NCBI GenBank assembly: GCA_035315685.1
Contig: DATFXR010000587.1
Span: 1 to 15,770, forward strand
DNA from: QHWK01 sp035315685
Lineage (GTDB): Bacteria; Acidobacteriota; Vicinamibacteria; Vicinamibacterales; CAVVIG01
Length of the DNA: 15,770 bases
Reading direction: 5' to 3'
The notes beneath the pieces were generated by a model. That model was given only the letters and a program-made list of their open reading frames with translations. It had not been told where the DNA came from and searched no databases. Below, one piece after another: positions 1 to 6,378 of this stretch. Position 1 is the first letter of the stretch, and every line of letters starts with the position of its first letter. The position numbers were made by a program, and so were the translations under genes.

Positions 1-519
1 GAAACTGAACTCGTCGCCGTCCCGCGCGTCGGCGACCGCGTCCGGACTCTGCACCACCTGCAAGCCGAGGTTGAGCGCGTTGCGGCGGAAGATGTCGCCG
101 ATGTTGTTGCCGCAGACGATCACCATCTCGAGGCCGACCTCCTCGGCGATCGCCTTCAGCCCCGCGGGGCTCATCTCGCGTGACGATCCGATCGCGAAGC
201 GATCGCCGGCGACGAGGAACGTCTCGCCGCGATGCACGCGCGTGCGGAAGTCCGGCATCAGATACCGGAATGATCCGGCCTTCCAGCGCTCGTCGAGCGT
301 GTCGAGGCTCTCGGAGACGCAGTCTGCGGCGGGCGTGATCTGATCGGTATCGATCGCGTCGAGCTTCTTCTTCTTGCCGAGGACCTTGAGGTCCCAGAAG
401 ATCAACGCCTTACCGCGGATCGTCTTCGGCGGACCCGCATCCACGGCTGAAGTTGGTGGCTCCGCGATCGAATCGAGCGTGACGCCACATTTCAGTCTGG
501 CGGGTTGAATCCTTTGCAT
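1..519 (-). CDS. LeuD-like aconitase swivel-domain protein (3-isopropylmalate dehydratase small subunit family), C-terminus cut by window edge
   Basis: Reading the minus strand from an ATG at 519 gives 173 open codons to the window edge with no stop, so the C-terminus is missing. The N-terminal part carries a 'DTDQITPA' stretch (about residues 68-75), the motif that opens the small subunit of isopropylmalate and homoaconitate dehydratases. Further on, 'FAIGSSREMSPAGLKAIAEE' matches the family's GSSRE-xxP substrate-binding loop, followed by 'GNNIGDIFRRNALNLGL', equivalent to the usual 'FxRIFYRNAxNxGL'. Such subunits pair with a 4Fe-4S large subunit to isomerise a 2- or 3-hydroxy acid, in leucine synthesis or a related pathway. 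The exact substrate cannot be told. The stretch 'ADCVSESLDTLDERWKAGSF' is not typical of canonical LeuD, so this is probably a divergent subfamily. Residues 1-30 look unconserved, and an internal GTG (444 or 483) may be the true start. No large subunit lies directly upstream; it would have to be off the left edge or elsewhere. Confidence 0.75.
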   Translation of the reverse strand, partial: MQRIQPARLKCGVTLDSIAEPPTSAVDAGPPKTIRGKALIFWDLKVLGKKKKLDAIDTDQITPAADCVSESLDTLDERWKAGSFRYLMPDFRTRVHRGETFLVAGDRFAIGSSREMSPAGLKAIAEEVGLEMVIVCGNNIGDIFRRNALNLGLQVVQSPDAVADARDGDEFSF

Positions 520-538
520 AACCTCTTACCATAGTAGC

Positions 539-1543
539 GTGAGCACTCTGCACGTCACCAACGGCGACTGTGCCGGCGATACGCTGAAGCAATTCGCGGA
601 TGGGCCGGTGATCATCACATGCGACGTCCTGCACGAGGGGCCGGCACCGGCCCTCGAGGGCGACGCGTGGTACGCGACTCGCGGGAGGTTCCTGGGCGAT
701 GACGAAGCCTCGGGAGAGCGCATCGCAAGGGGACTGGCGTCAGTCGATCGCACGATTGCCGAAGCGCTCGCGCGCGGCGACGAGATGGTCTTGTGGTTCG
801 AGCACGATCTGTTCGACCAGCTGCTGCTGATTCGCACGCTCGATCTGATCGGCCGGCTGTCGGATGTGTCCGGCGTGACGCGCCGGGTGTCGCTGATCTG
901 CATCGATCGGTTCCCGGGCGTCGATCGCTTCATCGGTCTCGGCCAGCTCGACGCGGCGCAGCTTCAATCGCTCTACCCGTCGCGGCAGCCGGTCACCTCC
1001 GATCAGATCGCCATCGCCGCGGCAGCGTGGGAAGGGTTTCGATCGCCCGATCCGCACCAACTGGTCGAGATCACGGTCCGGCTGTCCGGTGCGGGCGATA
1101 ACGGCGCCGCGCCGTTGCCGTTCCTGCGCGACGCGCTGCTGCGGTTCCTCGCCGAGTACCCCTCGGCGTCGAACGGTCTGACCAAGACCGAGCAGTTGGC
1201 GCTCGCTGCCCTCGGCACGGGAGCGCTCGCGGGCGGCGCGTTGTTCGTCAAGACGCAGACCGAGGAGCCGCGACCGTTCATGGGTGACACGACGTTCTTC
1301 GACACGCTGCGAACACTGGCGGCCGCGCGGACGCCGCTCGTCGAGATCGACGCGCCCGGCGATCGCCTCGACATCGGGCGCGACCTGGTCGCGATCACCG
1401 CGGCGGGACGGGACGTCGTCGACGGCCGACGCGATCGCGTCGCGCTGAATGGCATCTCGATGTGGCGCGGCGGCGTCCATCTCGAGGGACACGACACCAG
1501 CCCATTCCGGTGGGACGCACGCCGCGAAACGTTGGTATCATGA
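539..1543 (+). CDS. DUF1835 domain-containing protein
   Basis: A 334-residue soluble protein starting at GTG. The N-terminus 'LHVTNGDCAGDTL' followed by 'CDVLHEGPAPAL' is the signature opening of DUF1835 proteins, a family of unknown biochemical function. 'VLWFEHDLFDQLLLIR' (about residues 84-99) continues that domain. The C-terminal third, from about residue 205, has a different character: 'LTKTEQLALAAL', then 'FMGDTTFFDTLRTLA', then 'VALNGISMWRGGVHLEG' near the end. It resembles a winged-helix-like tail often joined to DUF1835, but I cannot assign a function. No signal peptide or membrane segment is visible. It begins 19 bp from the divergent LeuD-like gene and ends 11 bp before apaG, so it is probably co-transcribed with apaG. 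There is no Shine-Dalgarno sequence ahead of the GTG, and a weak -10-like TACCAT sits six bases upstream, so a leaderless start is possible. Confidence 0.8.
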   Translation: MSTLHVTNGDCAGDTLKQFADGPVIITCDVLHEGPAPALEGDAWYATRGRFLGDDEASGERIARGLASVDRTIAEALARGDEMVLWFEHDLFDQLLLIRTLDLIGRLSDVSGVTRRVSLICIDRFPGVDRFIGLGQLDAAQLQSLYPSRQPVTSDQIAIAAAAWEGFRSPDPHQLVEITVRLSGAGDNGAAPLPFLRDALLRFLAEYPSASNGLTKTEQLALAALGTGALAGGALFVKTQTEEPRPFMGDTTFFDTLRTLAAARTPLVEIDAPGDRLDIGRDLVAITAAGRDVVDGRRDRVALNGISMWRGGVHLEGHDTSPFRWDARRETLVS

Positions 1544-1554
1544 ATTGAGTCACC

Positions 1555-1974
1555 ATGTCCGAGCTCAGAGATCAGCAGCTGCACGCGTCGAGTTCAGAGG
1601 CTGTCACGAACAATGTCCGTGTGGAAGTCGAATCGCAGTACGCGCCTGAGCACTCGCAGCCGTTTCAGAGCGAGTGGTTTTTTCACTATACGGTCCGCAT
1701 TTCGAACGAGGGCGACGACACGGTCCAGCTGCTGACGCGCCACTGGATCATCACTGACGCGACCGGTCGCACCGAGGAAGTCACCGGGCCCGGCGTCGTC
1801 GGCGAGCAGCCGGTGCTGCGCCCGGGCGAGTCGTTTCAGTACACGTCGGGGTGTCCGCTCAAGACGTCCACCGGCGTGATGCGCGGCACGTATCAGATGG
1901 TCACCGAGGAGGGCGATCACTTCGACGTCGAGATCGCCCCGTTTGCGCTGCACGAGCCCTACACGATCCACTGA
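1555..1974 (+). CDS. apaG: ApaG family protein
   Basis: 139 residues, close to the usual 125-130 of ApaG, with about 15 extra N-terminal residues. The whole-length family pattern is visible: 'VRVEVESQYAPEHSQP' at the start of the domain, 'FFHYTVRISNEGDDTVQLL', 'RHWIITDATG', the glycine loop 'GPGVVGEQPVLRPGESFQYT' (about residues 78-97), 'SGCPLKTSTGVMRGTYQM', and the terminal 'FDVEIAPFALHEP'. ApaG is a small fibronectin-III-like beta sandwich linked genetically to cobalt/magnesium resistance and to diadenosine tetraphosphate metabolism in enterobacteria; its molecular role is unsettled. Here it is the second gene after the DUF1835 protein, 11 bp downstream, and not next to ksgA or apaH as in E. 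coli. Its stop codon is followed almost at once by the duplicated palindrome. Only a weak GAG lies upstream of the ATG. Confidence 0.93.
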   Translation: MSELRDQQLHASSSEAVTNNVRVEVESQYAPEHSQPFQSEWFFHYTVRISNEGDDTVQLLTRHWIITDATGRTEEVTGPGVVGEQPVLRPGESFQYTSGCPLKTSTGVMRGTYQMVTEEGDHFDVEIAPFALHEPYTIH

Positions 1975-1976
1975 TT

Positions 1977-2054
1977 TCCACAGGGGGTCGGGAATCGTTT
2001 TCGATCCGTCGCAGAATCTGCCACTCGCGAAAACGATTCCCGACCCGCTGTGGA
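1977..2054. repeat. Long palindromic repeat, copy 1
   Basis: Two 27-base arms (1977-2003 and 2028-2054) are reverse complements with one mismatch, around a 24-base loop. The arms begin with TCCACAGGGGGTCGGGAATC and its complement. The element begins two bases after the apaG stop codon. Copy 2 follows after 12 bases, with nearly the same loop (ATCCGTCGCAGAATCTGCCA here). There is no T-run after the stem, so it is not a classical intrinsic terminator, though it could still end or protect the converging apaG and recQ transcripts. Confidence 0.9.
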
Positions 2055-2057
2055 TAA
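2049..2057 (-). promoter_or_regulatory. DnaA-box-like 9-mer at end of palindrome copy 1
   Basis: The plus strand reads TGTGGATAA, the exact complement of the consensus DnaA box TTATCCACA. It overlaps the right arm of the first palindrome. An identical 9-mer lies 87 bp away in copy 2. The match is seen directly; binding by DnaA is inference, and no dnaA, dnaN or AT-rich unwinding element is nearby. Confidence 0.35.
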
Positions 2058-2066
2058 CTGCCGCCG

Positions 2067-2141
2067 TCCACAGGGGGTCGGGAATCGTTTCGATCCGTCG
2101 CAAATCTGCCATCCGCGAAACGATTCCCGACCCCCTGTGGA
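2067..2141. repeat. Long palindromic repeat, copy 2
   Basis: Two perfectly complementary 26-base arms (2067-2092 and 2116-2141) surround a 23-base loop. Relative to copy 1, each arm has lost one base from its T-run or A-run (TTTT/AAAA became TTT/AAA), so the pairing is kept. The single mismatch of copy 1 is restored to a pair. The element ends three bases before the recQ stop codon, so the two copies fill the entire gap between the converging genes. Confidence 0.9.
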
Positions 2142-2144
2142 TAA
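2136..2144 (-). promoter_or_regulatory. DnaA-box-like 9-mer at end of palindrome copy 2
   Basis: A second perfect TGTGGATAA, ending directly against the recQ stop codon (2145-2147). The left arms of both palindromes lack the TTA part of the box, so the boxes occur once per element and in the same orientation. Confidence 0.35.
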
Positions 2145-3977
2145 CTACTCCGGCTTGTGAAACGTTCGGATCGCGTCGAGGAAGGCGTCGCCGAAATCGG
2201 CCGCCTTCTTCGCGCCGACGCCGTAAATGTCGTGCAGATCCTCGATCGTTTTCGGCCGGCGCTGGACCATGTCCCTCAGCGTCGTATCGTGGAAGATGAC
2301 GTACGGCGGTACGCTCCGCTTCCGCGCGAGCCGCAGCCGGACGTCGCGAAGCACATCGAACAGATCGGCGTCCGCACCTGACGCCACTCCGGCACCGACG
2401 ATCGCGCGGCTTCGTTTCCGCGGCGACGGCGGCCTGACCTCGCGATACAGCAAACAGTCGCCTTCGCCACGCAGCAGCGCCGTGCCGGTCGCAGTCAGCC
2501 GGAGCACGGGGTAGGGATCGCCGTCACGCAGCAGCAACCCGTCGCCCACCAACTGCTCGATGTAGCCACGGATCGTTGCCGGCGTTTCCTCCTTCAGCAA
2601 CCCGAACGTCGAGAGCTCGTGATGGCGCGACTGCAGCACTTTTTCGGTCGCCTTGCCAGTCAATACATCGGTGACGTGGCCGGTGCCCCACGTCTGCTTC
2701 ACCCGCGCGACGCACGAGAGAATCTTTCGGGCGACCGTTCGCGAGTCGCGCACCCGGTCGAGCTCCTTCAAGCACCAGTCGCACGCACCGCAGTCGTCGC
2801 GCTCGAACGACTGTCCGAAGTACTCGATCAGCGCGCGATGCCGGCATCGCGTTCCCGCCGCGTAGCGCTCCATGTCGCGCAGCAGCGCCCGCGCGCTCTG
2901 GTTCCACTCGCCATTGTTCTCGAGCATCTGCCGCCAGCGGACGAAGTCGCTGCATGAATAGAACAGCACGCACTCGGCCGGCAGCCCGTCGCGGCCGGCA
3001 CGCCCCGACTCCTGCTGGTAGTGCTCAGGCGACCGCGGCGCGCCGGCATGAACGACGAATCGCACGTTCGATCGATCGATGCCCATGCCGAACGCCACGG
3101 TGGCAACGACGATGTCGACGTGCTCGTCGAGGAACATTTCCTGATGCCGGCTCCGCACGTCGTCGGTGAGTCCCGCATGATACGGCACCGCGCGGCGCCC
3201 CTCGCTCCGCAGCCACTCCGCCAGCGCCTCGACCTCCTTGCGCGACGAGCAATAGACGATGCCGGCTTCGTCTTCATGGCGCGACAGCACGGTCGACAGC
3301 TGGCTGTGCAGGTTGCCGCGACGCAGCACACGATAGGTGAGATTGGGCCGATCGAACGAACCGACCAGGACGAGCGGCTCCCGCAGTCGCAGCTCGTGGA
3401 CGATGTCGCGGCGCACGCGCTCGGTTGCGGTTGCCGTGAACGCATGGAGCGACACCGACGGAAAGTCATCGCGCAGCCGTCCGAGCTGCCGGTACTCCGG
3501 TCGAAAGTCGTGCCCCCACTGGCTGATGCAGTGAGCTTCGTCGATGGCGATGAATCCCACGTTCGCCTGCTGCAGCATCCGCCGCAGCGGCTGGCTGCCT
3601 TCGCCGACGATCCGCTCGGGCGAGACATACAACAGGCGGCAGCGGCGCTCGCGTACGCCCGCCAAGACCTGGTCACGCTCGTGCGGCAGCAGCGTGCTGT
3701 TCAGATACGAGGCGGCGACGCCGTCGACGCGAAGCCCGTCCACCTGATCTTTCATCAGCGAGATCAGCGGCGAGACGACAATCGCGAGCGCGGAGCCGAC
3801 GATTGCCGGTGCTTGAAAGCAGAGACTCTTGCCGCCGCCGGTCGGCAGCACGACGACGCTGTCGCGGCCGTCGAGAATGGCGTGCATCGCGTCTCGCTGC
3901 TGCGGCCGGAATCCGGAGAAACCCCAGACGCGGTGCAGCGCGTCGAGCAGCGCGACGTCAGGGTCCGAGCGTGTCAC
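2145..3977 (-). CDS. recQ: ATP-dependent DNA helicase RecQ
   Basis: A 3'-5' DNA helicase acting in recombination and replication-fork repair. Counting from the chosen GTG, the order is: the Q-motif-like 'WGFSGFRPQQRDAM', Walker A 'LPTGGGKSLCFQ' (about 44-55), 'DEAHCISQWGHDFRPEY' (146-162), 'HAFTATATERVRRDI', and motif VI 'YQQESGRAGRDG' (about 320-331). The zinc cysteines at about 378, 396, 399 and 402 have the spacing of E. coli RecQ. An RQC winged helix follows, then a C-terminal HRDC domain with 'IEDLHDIYGVGAKKAADFGD'. The length of 610 residues equals the family norm. The frame stays open upstream to an ATG at 4106, with another ATG at 4046, but both would place the start inside ispG. The GTG gives the usual N-terminal length, 19 bases after the ispG stop, with GAGGGG overlapping that stop. 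It probably shares a transcript with ispG. Confidence 0.95.
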   Translation of the reverse strand: MTRSDPDVALLDALHRVWGFSGFRPQQRDAMHAILDGRDSVVVLPTGGGKSLCFQAPAIVGSALAIVVSPLISLMKDQVDGLRVDGVAASYLNSTLLPHERDQVLAGVRERRCRLLYVSPERIVGEGSQPLRRMLQQANVGFIAIDEAHCISQWGHDFRPEYRQLGRLRDDFPSVSLHAFTATATERVRRDIVHELRLREPLVLVGSFDRPNLTYRVLRRGNLHSQLSTVLSRHEDEAGIVYCSSRKEVEALAEWLRSEGRRAVPYHAGLTDDVRSRHQEMFLDEHVDIVVATVAFGMGIDRSNVRFVVHAGAPRSPEHYQQESGRAGRDGLPAECVLFYSCSDFVRWRQMLENNGEWNQSARALLRDMERYAAGTRCRHRALIEYFGQSFERDDCGACDWCLKELDRVRDSRTVARKILSCVARVKQTWGTGHVTDVLTGKATEKVLQSRHHELSTFGLLKEETPATIRGYIEQLVGDGLLLRDGDPYPVLRLTATGTALLRGEGDCLLYREVRPPSPRKRSRAIVGAGVASGADADLFDVLRDVRLRLARKRSVPPYVIFHDTTLRDMVQRRPKTIEDLHDIYGVGAKKAADFGDAFLDAIRTFHKPE

Positions 3978-3996
3978 GCCGGCGCCCGGCGCCCCC

Positions 3997-5238
3997 TCAC
4001 CGGGCCGAGGCGGGCCGTCGTGCGTACTTGTGCTCGACGTAGTCATCGACGAGACGTTGGAATGCCGCCGCGAGCTCGTCGTAGGTGCCGCGCAGCGTCG
4101 TGACATGATGGCCGTCGATGTAGACCGGGCAGCTCGGCTCTTCGCCGGTTCCGGGAAGGCTGATGCCGATGCTTGCCGCCTTCGACTCGCCCGGCCCGTT
4201 GACGACGCAGCCCATGACGGCGAGCGTCATCTCCTCCACCCCTTCGTGCGTCGTCTTCCACTCGGGCATCCGGTCGCGGATGTATCCCTGAATCCGCTCG
4301 GCGAGCTCCTGAAACGTGCTGCTCGTCGTGCGGCCGCAGCCCGGACAGGCGGTGACGCTCGGCGAGAACGATCGCAGGCCGAGCGCCTGCAGCAGCTCGC
4401 ACGCGGCGTAGACCTCTTCGCGGCGATCACCGCCGGGACGTGGTGTCAGCGACACGCGAATCGTGTCGCCAATCCCCTCGTGGAGCAGCACGCCCATCGC
4501 CGCCGAGGACCACACGAGACCCTTCGTCCCCATCCCGGCCTCGGTGAGGCCGAGATGCAGCGGCTGATCCGTCTGACGCGCCAGGGTGCGGTAGACGCCG
4601 ATCAGATCCCGCGGACGCGAGGTCTTGCACGAGATGATGATCTGATCCTTCCGCAGGCCGCTCTCGATGGCGAGCGCCGTCGACTCGATCGCCGACAGCA
4701 CCATGCACTCGTTGATGATCTCTTCGGACGTCTTGCCGAGATCGCGATCGGTGTTCTCCTGCATCTTCGCGACGACAAGATCCTGGTTGAGCGATCCGCC
4801 GTTGACGCCGATGCGCACCGGCTTGCCGTTGTCGACAGCGACCTGGCAGATCGTCGCGAACTGCTCGTCGCGCCGCCTGCCGGTACCGACGTTTCCCGGG
4901 TTGATCCGGTATTTGTCCAGCGCGCGGGCGCAGTCGGGATACTTCGTCAGCAGGATGTGGCCGTTGTAGTGGAAGTCGCCGACCAGCGGTGCGGCGCAGC
5001 CGGCATCGCGCATGCGGCGCTTGATCTCAGGGACCGCCGCGGCCGCGTCGGCCAGATTCACGGTGACACGCACCAGCTCGGATCCGGCGTCGGCGAGCTC
5101 GATGCACTGCTGCGCGGTGGCGCGCGCATCTGCGGTGTCGGTCATCGTCATCGACTGCACGACGATCGGCGCGCCGCCGCCGACCTGGACGTGTCCGACT
5201 TTCACGCCCACGGTCCTGTGGAGCTTCACCAACTGCAT
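3997..5238 (-). CDS. ispG: 4-hydroxy-3-methylbut-2-en-1-yl diphosphate synthase (flavodoxin/ferredoxin), IspG/GcpE
   Basis: This is the penultimate enzyme of the MEP isoprenoid pathway. It reductively opens the cyclic diphosphate MEcPP to HMBPP using a 4Fe-4S cluster. The 413-residue protein starts at 'MQLVKLHRTVGVKVGHVQVG'. The TIM-barrel landmarks 'PIVVQSMTMTDTADA', 'LVGDFHYNGHILL', 'KYRINPGNVG' and 'VRIGVNGGSL' are all present. The cluster ligands are C298 and C301 in 'ACPGCGR' and C344 in 'GCVVNGPGE', with the catalytic glutamate E351 seven residues after the third cysteine, as in E. coli. The frame is open to 5394 upstream, but those codons cross a repeat and look non-coding; the ATG at 5238 gives the family's usual N-terminus. 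An extended -10 element and two palindromes lie just upstream. recQ follows after a 19-base gap. The presence of ispG indicates the MEP rather than the mevalonate route. Confidence 0.96.
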   Translation of the reverse strand: MQLVKLHRTVGVKVGHVQVGGGAPIVVQSMTMTDTADARATAQQCIELADAGSELVRVTVNLADAAAAVPEIKRRMRDAGCAAPLVGDFHYNGHILLTKYPDCARALDKYRINPGNVGTGRRRDEQFATICQVAVDNGKPVRIGVNGGSLNQDLVVAKMQENTDRDLGKTSEEIINECMVLSAIESTALAIESGLRKDQIIISCKTSRPRDLIGVYRTLARQTDQPLHLGLTEAGMGTKGLVWSSAAMGVLLHEGIGDTIRVSLTPRPGGDRREEVYAACELLQALGLRSFSPSVTACPGCGRTTSSTFQELAERIQGYIRDRMPEWKTTHEGVEEMTLAVMGCVVNGPGESKAASIGISLPGTGEEPSCPVYIDGHHVTTLRGTYDELAAAFQRLVDDYVEHKYARRPASAR

Positions 5239-5248
5239 GGAATTCCCA

Positions 5249-5254
5249 ATGATA
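5249..5254 (-). promoter_or_regulatory. Candidate extended -10 promoter element for ispG-recQ
   Basis: On the minus strand the sequence reads TGC followed by TATCAT, five of six bases of the sigma-70 -10 consensus with an extended TGn. The predicted transcription start would lie only about four bases before the ispG ATG at 5238, giving a very short leader. No convincing -35 is seen at 17 bp. This is a pattern match only. Confidence 0.4.
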
Positions 5255-5258
5255 GCAT

Positions 5259-5283
5259 TCGCACGTGCGATCACCTGTGATCG
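5259..5283. promoter_or_regulatory. Two overlapping perfect palindromes upstream of ispG (candidate operator)
   Basis: TCGCACGTGCGA (5259-5270) is a perfect 12-base palindrome. It overlaps by three bases CGATCACCTGTGATCG (5268-5283), which has perfect 7-base arms around CT. Both lie directly upstream of the candidate -10 element at 5249-5254, in the -15 to -40 region where an operator or activator site would be expected. They could also act on the divergent quinone oxidoreductase gene, 110 bp away. The binding protein is unknown. Confidence 0.4.
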
Positions 5284-5293
5284 AGGACGAGCT

Positions 5294-5356
5294 GCCACGA
5301 AGGCACGAAGCGCACGAAGAATCTCGTGTTCAGAAGCGTCTTCGCCTCTTCGTGGC
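5294..5356. repeat. CACGAAG/CTTCGTG hairpin repeat, copy 1
   Basis: The left side begins GCCACGAAGGCACGAAG and the right side ends CTTCGCCTCTTCGTGGC, giving an imperfect inverted repeat with an outer perfect 9-bp stem. CACGAAG recurs three times at an 8-9 bp spacing in the left arm. It lies between the divergent ispG and quinone oxidoreductase genes. A related element lies at 6379-6451. Confidence 0.8.
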
Positions 5357-5392
5357 CGATGCAGACGCCGCGACGGCGGGAACGGAGACGAC

Positions 5393-6370
5393 ATGAAAGC
5401 GATTCGCGTGCACGAGTTCGGTGGACCTTCCGTTCTGAAGCTCGAAGAGATTCCGGATCTGCAGCCCGGCTCCGGTGAAGTCGTCGTGCGCGTCCGCGCC
5501 GCCGGCGTGAATCCGGTCGACGCCTATATGCACACCGGCACGTACGCGCGCAAGCCAGCGCTGCCCTACACTCCCGGGCAGGATGGCGCCGGCGACATCG
5601 AATCGGTCGGCGCCGGCGTCACCGCGTTCGAGGCCGGCGATCGCGTCTACATCGCCGGCACGGCCAACACGATCGCGGGCGCCGGCACGTACGCGGAACA
5701 CGCCCGCTGCGCTCCGTCGCAGCTTCATCGGCTGCCCGATCGAACGTCATACGGGCAGGGTGCGGCGCTCGGCGTGCCGTACTGCACGGCCTATCGGGCG
5801 CTCTTTCATCGCGCGCAGGCGCGGGCCGGCGAGACGGTGCTCATTCACGGCGCGACCGGCGGCGTCGGGATCGCCACGGTCGAGCTCGCCCATGCGCGCG
5901 GCCTCTTCGTGATCGGCAGCGGCGGCACCGACAAGGGGCTCGCGGCGGTCCGCGAGCATGGCGCGGACCTCGTTGTCAATCACCGCGACGCGACCTACGC
6001 CGACGCGATCATGCAGGCGACCGGCGGCCGGGGCGTGAATCTAATCATCGAAATGGCCGCACACGTGAACCTCGATCGCGATCTCGGTCTGCTCGCGAAG
6101 TTCGGCCGCGTCGTCGTCGTCGGCAACCGCGGCCGCGTGGAAATCGACGCGCGTCAGGCGATGGGACGGGACGCCGCGATTCTCGGCATGACGTTGTTCA
6201 ACGTCGGCGAGGCCGAGTTGGCCGAAATCCATGCCGCCCTCGCTGCCGGCCTGGCGAACGGCACTTTGAATCCGGTCGTCGGCCGCGAGCTGCCGCTCGC
6301 CGACGCGGCACGCGCGCACGAGGCGGTGATGGAGCCCGGTGCGCTCGGAAAGATCGTCCTCACGCCTTGA
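5393..6370 (+). CDS. Zeta-crystallin-like NADPH:quinone oxidoreductase (zinc-free MDR family)
   Basis: A 325-residue medium-chain reductase that would pass one or two electrons from NADPH to quinones or reduce activated alkenes. The GroES-like N-terminal half has 'VRVRAAGVNPVDAYMHTGTY' and 'PGQDGAGDIESVGAGV'. The Rossmann nucleotide site is 'VLIHGATGGVGIATVELA' (about 149-166), with the AxxGxxG form typical of the quinone-reductase branch. The zinc ligands of alcohol dehydrogenases are absent. 'HVNLDRDLGLLAKFGRVVVV' (about 224-243) closely follows the zeta-crystallin (CRYZ) pattern rather than E. coli QorA. The ATG has GGAG seven bases upstream; the open frame that extends back to 5012 runs through ispG antisense and a repeat, so it was not used. 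The protein is cytosolic with no signal peptide. The gene is monocistronic by appearance, flanked on both sides by the CTTCGTG repeat. Confidence 0.92.
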   Translation: MKAIRVHEFGGPSVLKLEEIPDLQPGSGEVVVRVRAAGVNPVDAYMHTGTYARKPALPYTPGQDGAGDIESVGAGVTAFEAGDRVYIAGTANTIAGAGTYAEHARCAPSQLHRLPDRTSYGQGAALGVPYCTAYRALFHRAQARAGETVLIHGATGGVGIATVELAHARGLFVIGSGGTDKGLAAVREHGADLVVNHRDATYADAIMQATGGRGVNLIIEMAAHVNLDRDLGLLAKFGRVVVVGNRGRVEIDARQAMGRDAAILGMTLFNVGEAELAEIHAALAAGLANGTLNPVVGRELPLADAARAHEAVMEPGALGKIVLTP

Positions 6371-6378
6371 CACCATTG

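Noticed and set aside
71..343. 90-codon open frame on the plus strand
   Set aside because: It is the antisense shadow of the LeuD-like partial gene, whose GSSRE and DTDQITPA motifs are on the minus strand.
1977..2141. Possible CRISPR-like direct repeats
   Set aside because: There are only two copies, each a long palindrome with nearly identical 'spacers' (loops), and no cas genes.
1975..2144. Possible replication origin because of two DnaA boxes
   Set aside because: There are only two boxes, no AT-rich unwinding region, and no dnaA, dnaN, gidA or similar neighbours.
3021..4103. 360-codon open frame on the plus strand
   Set aside because: Antisense to the RecQ helicase motifs; it shows no family resemblance.
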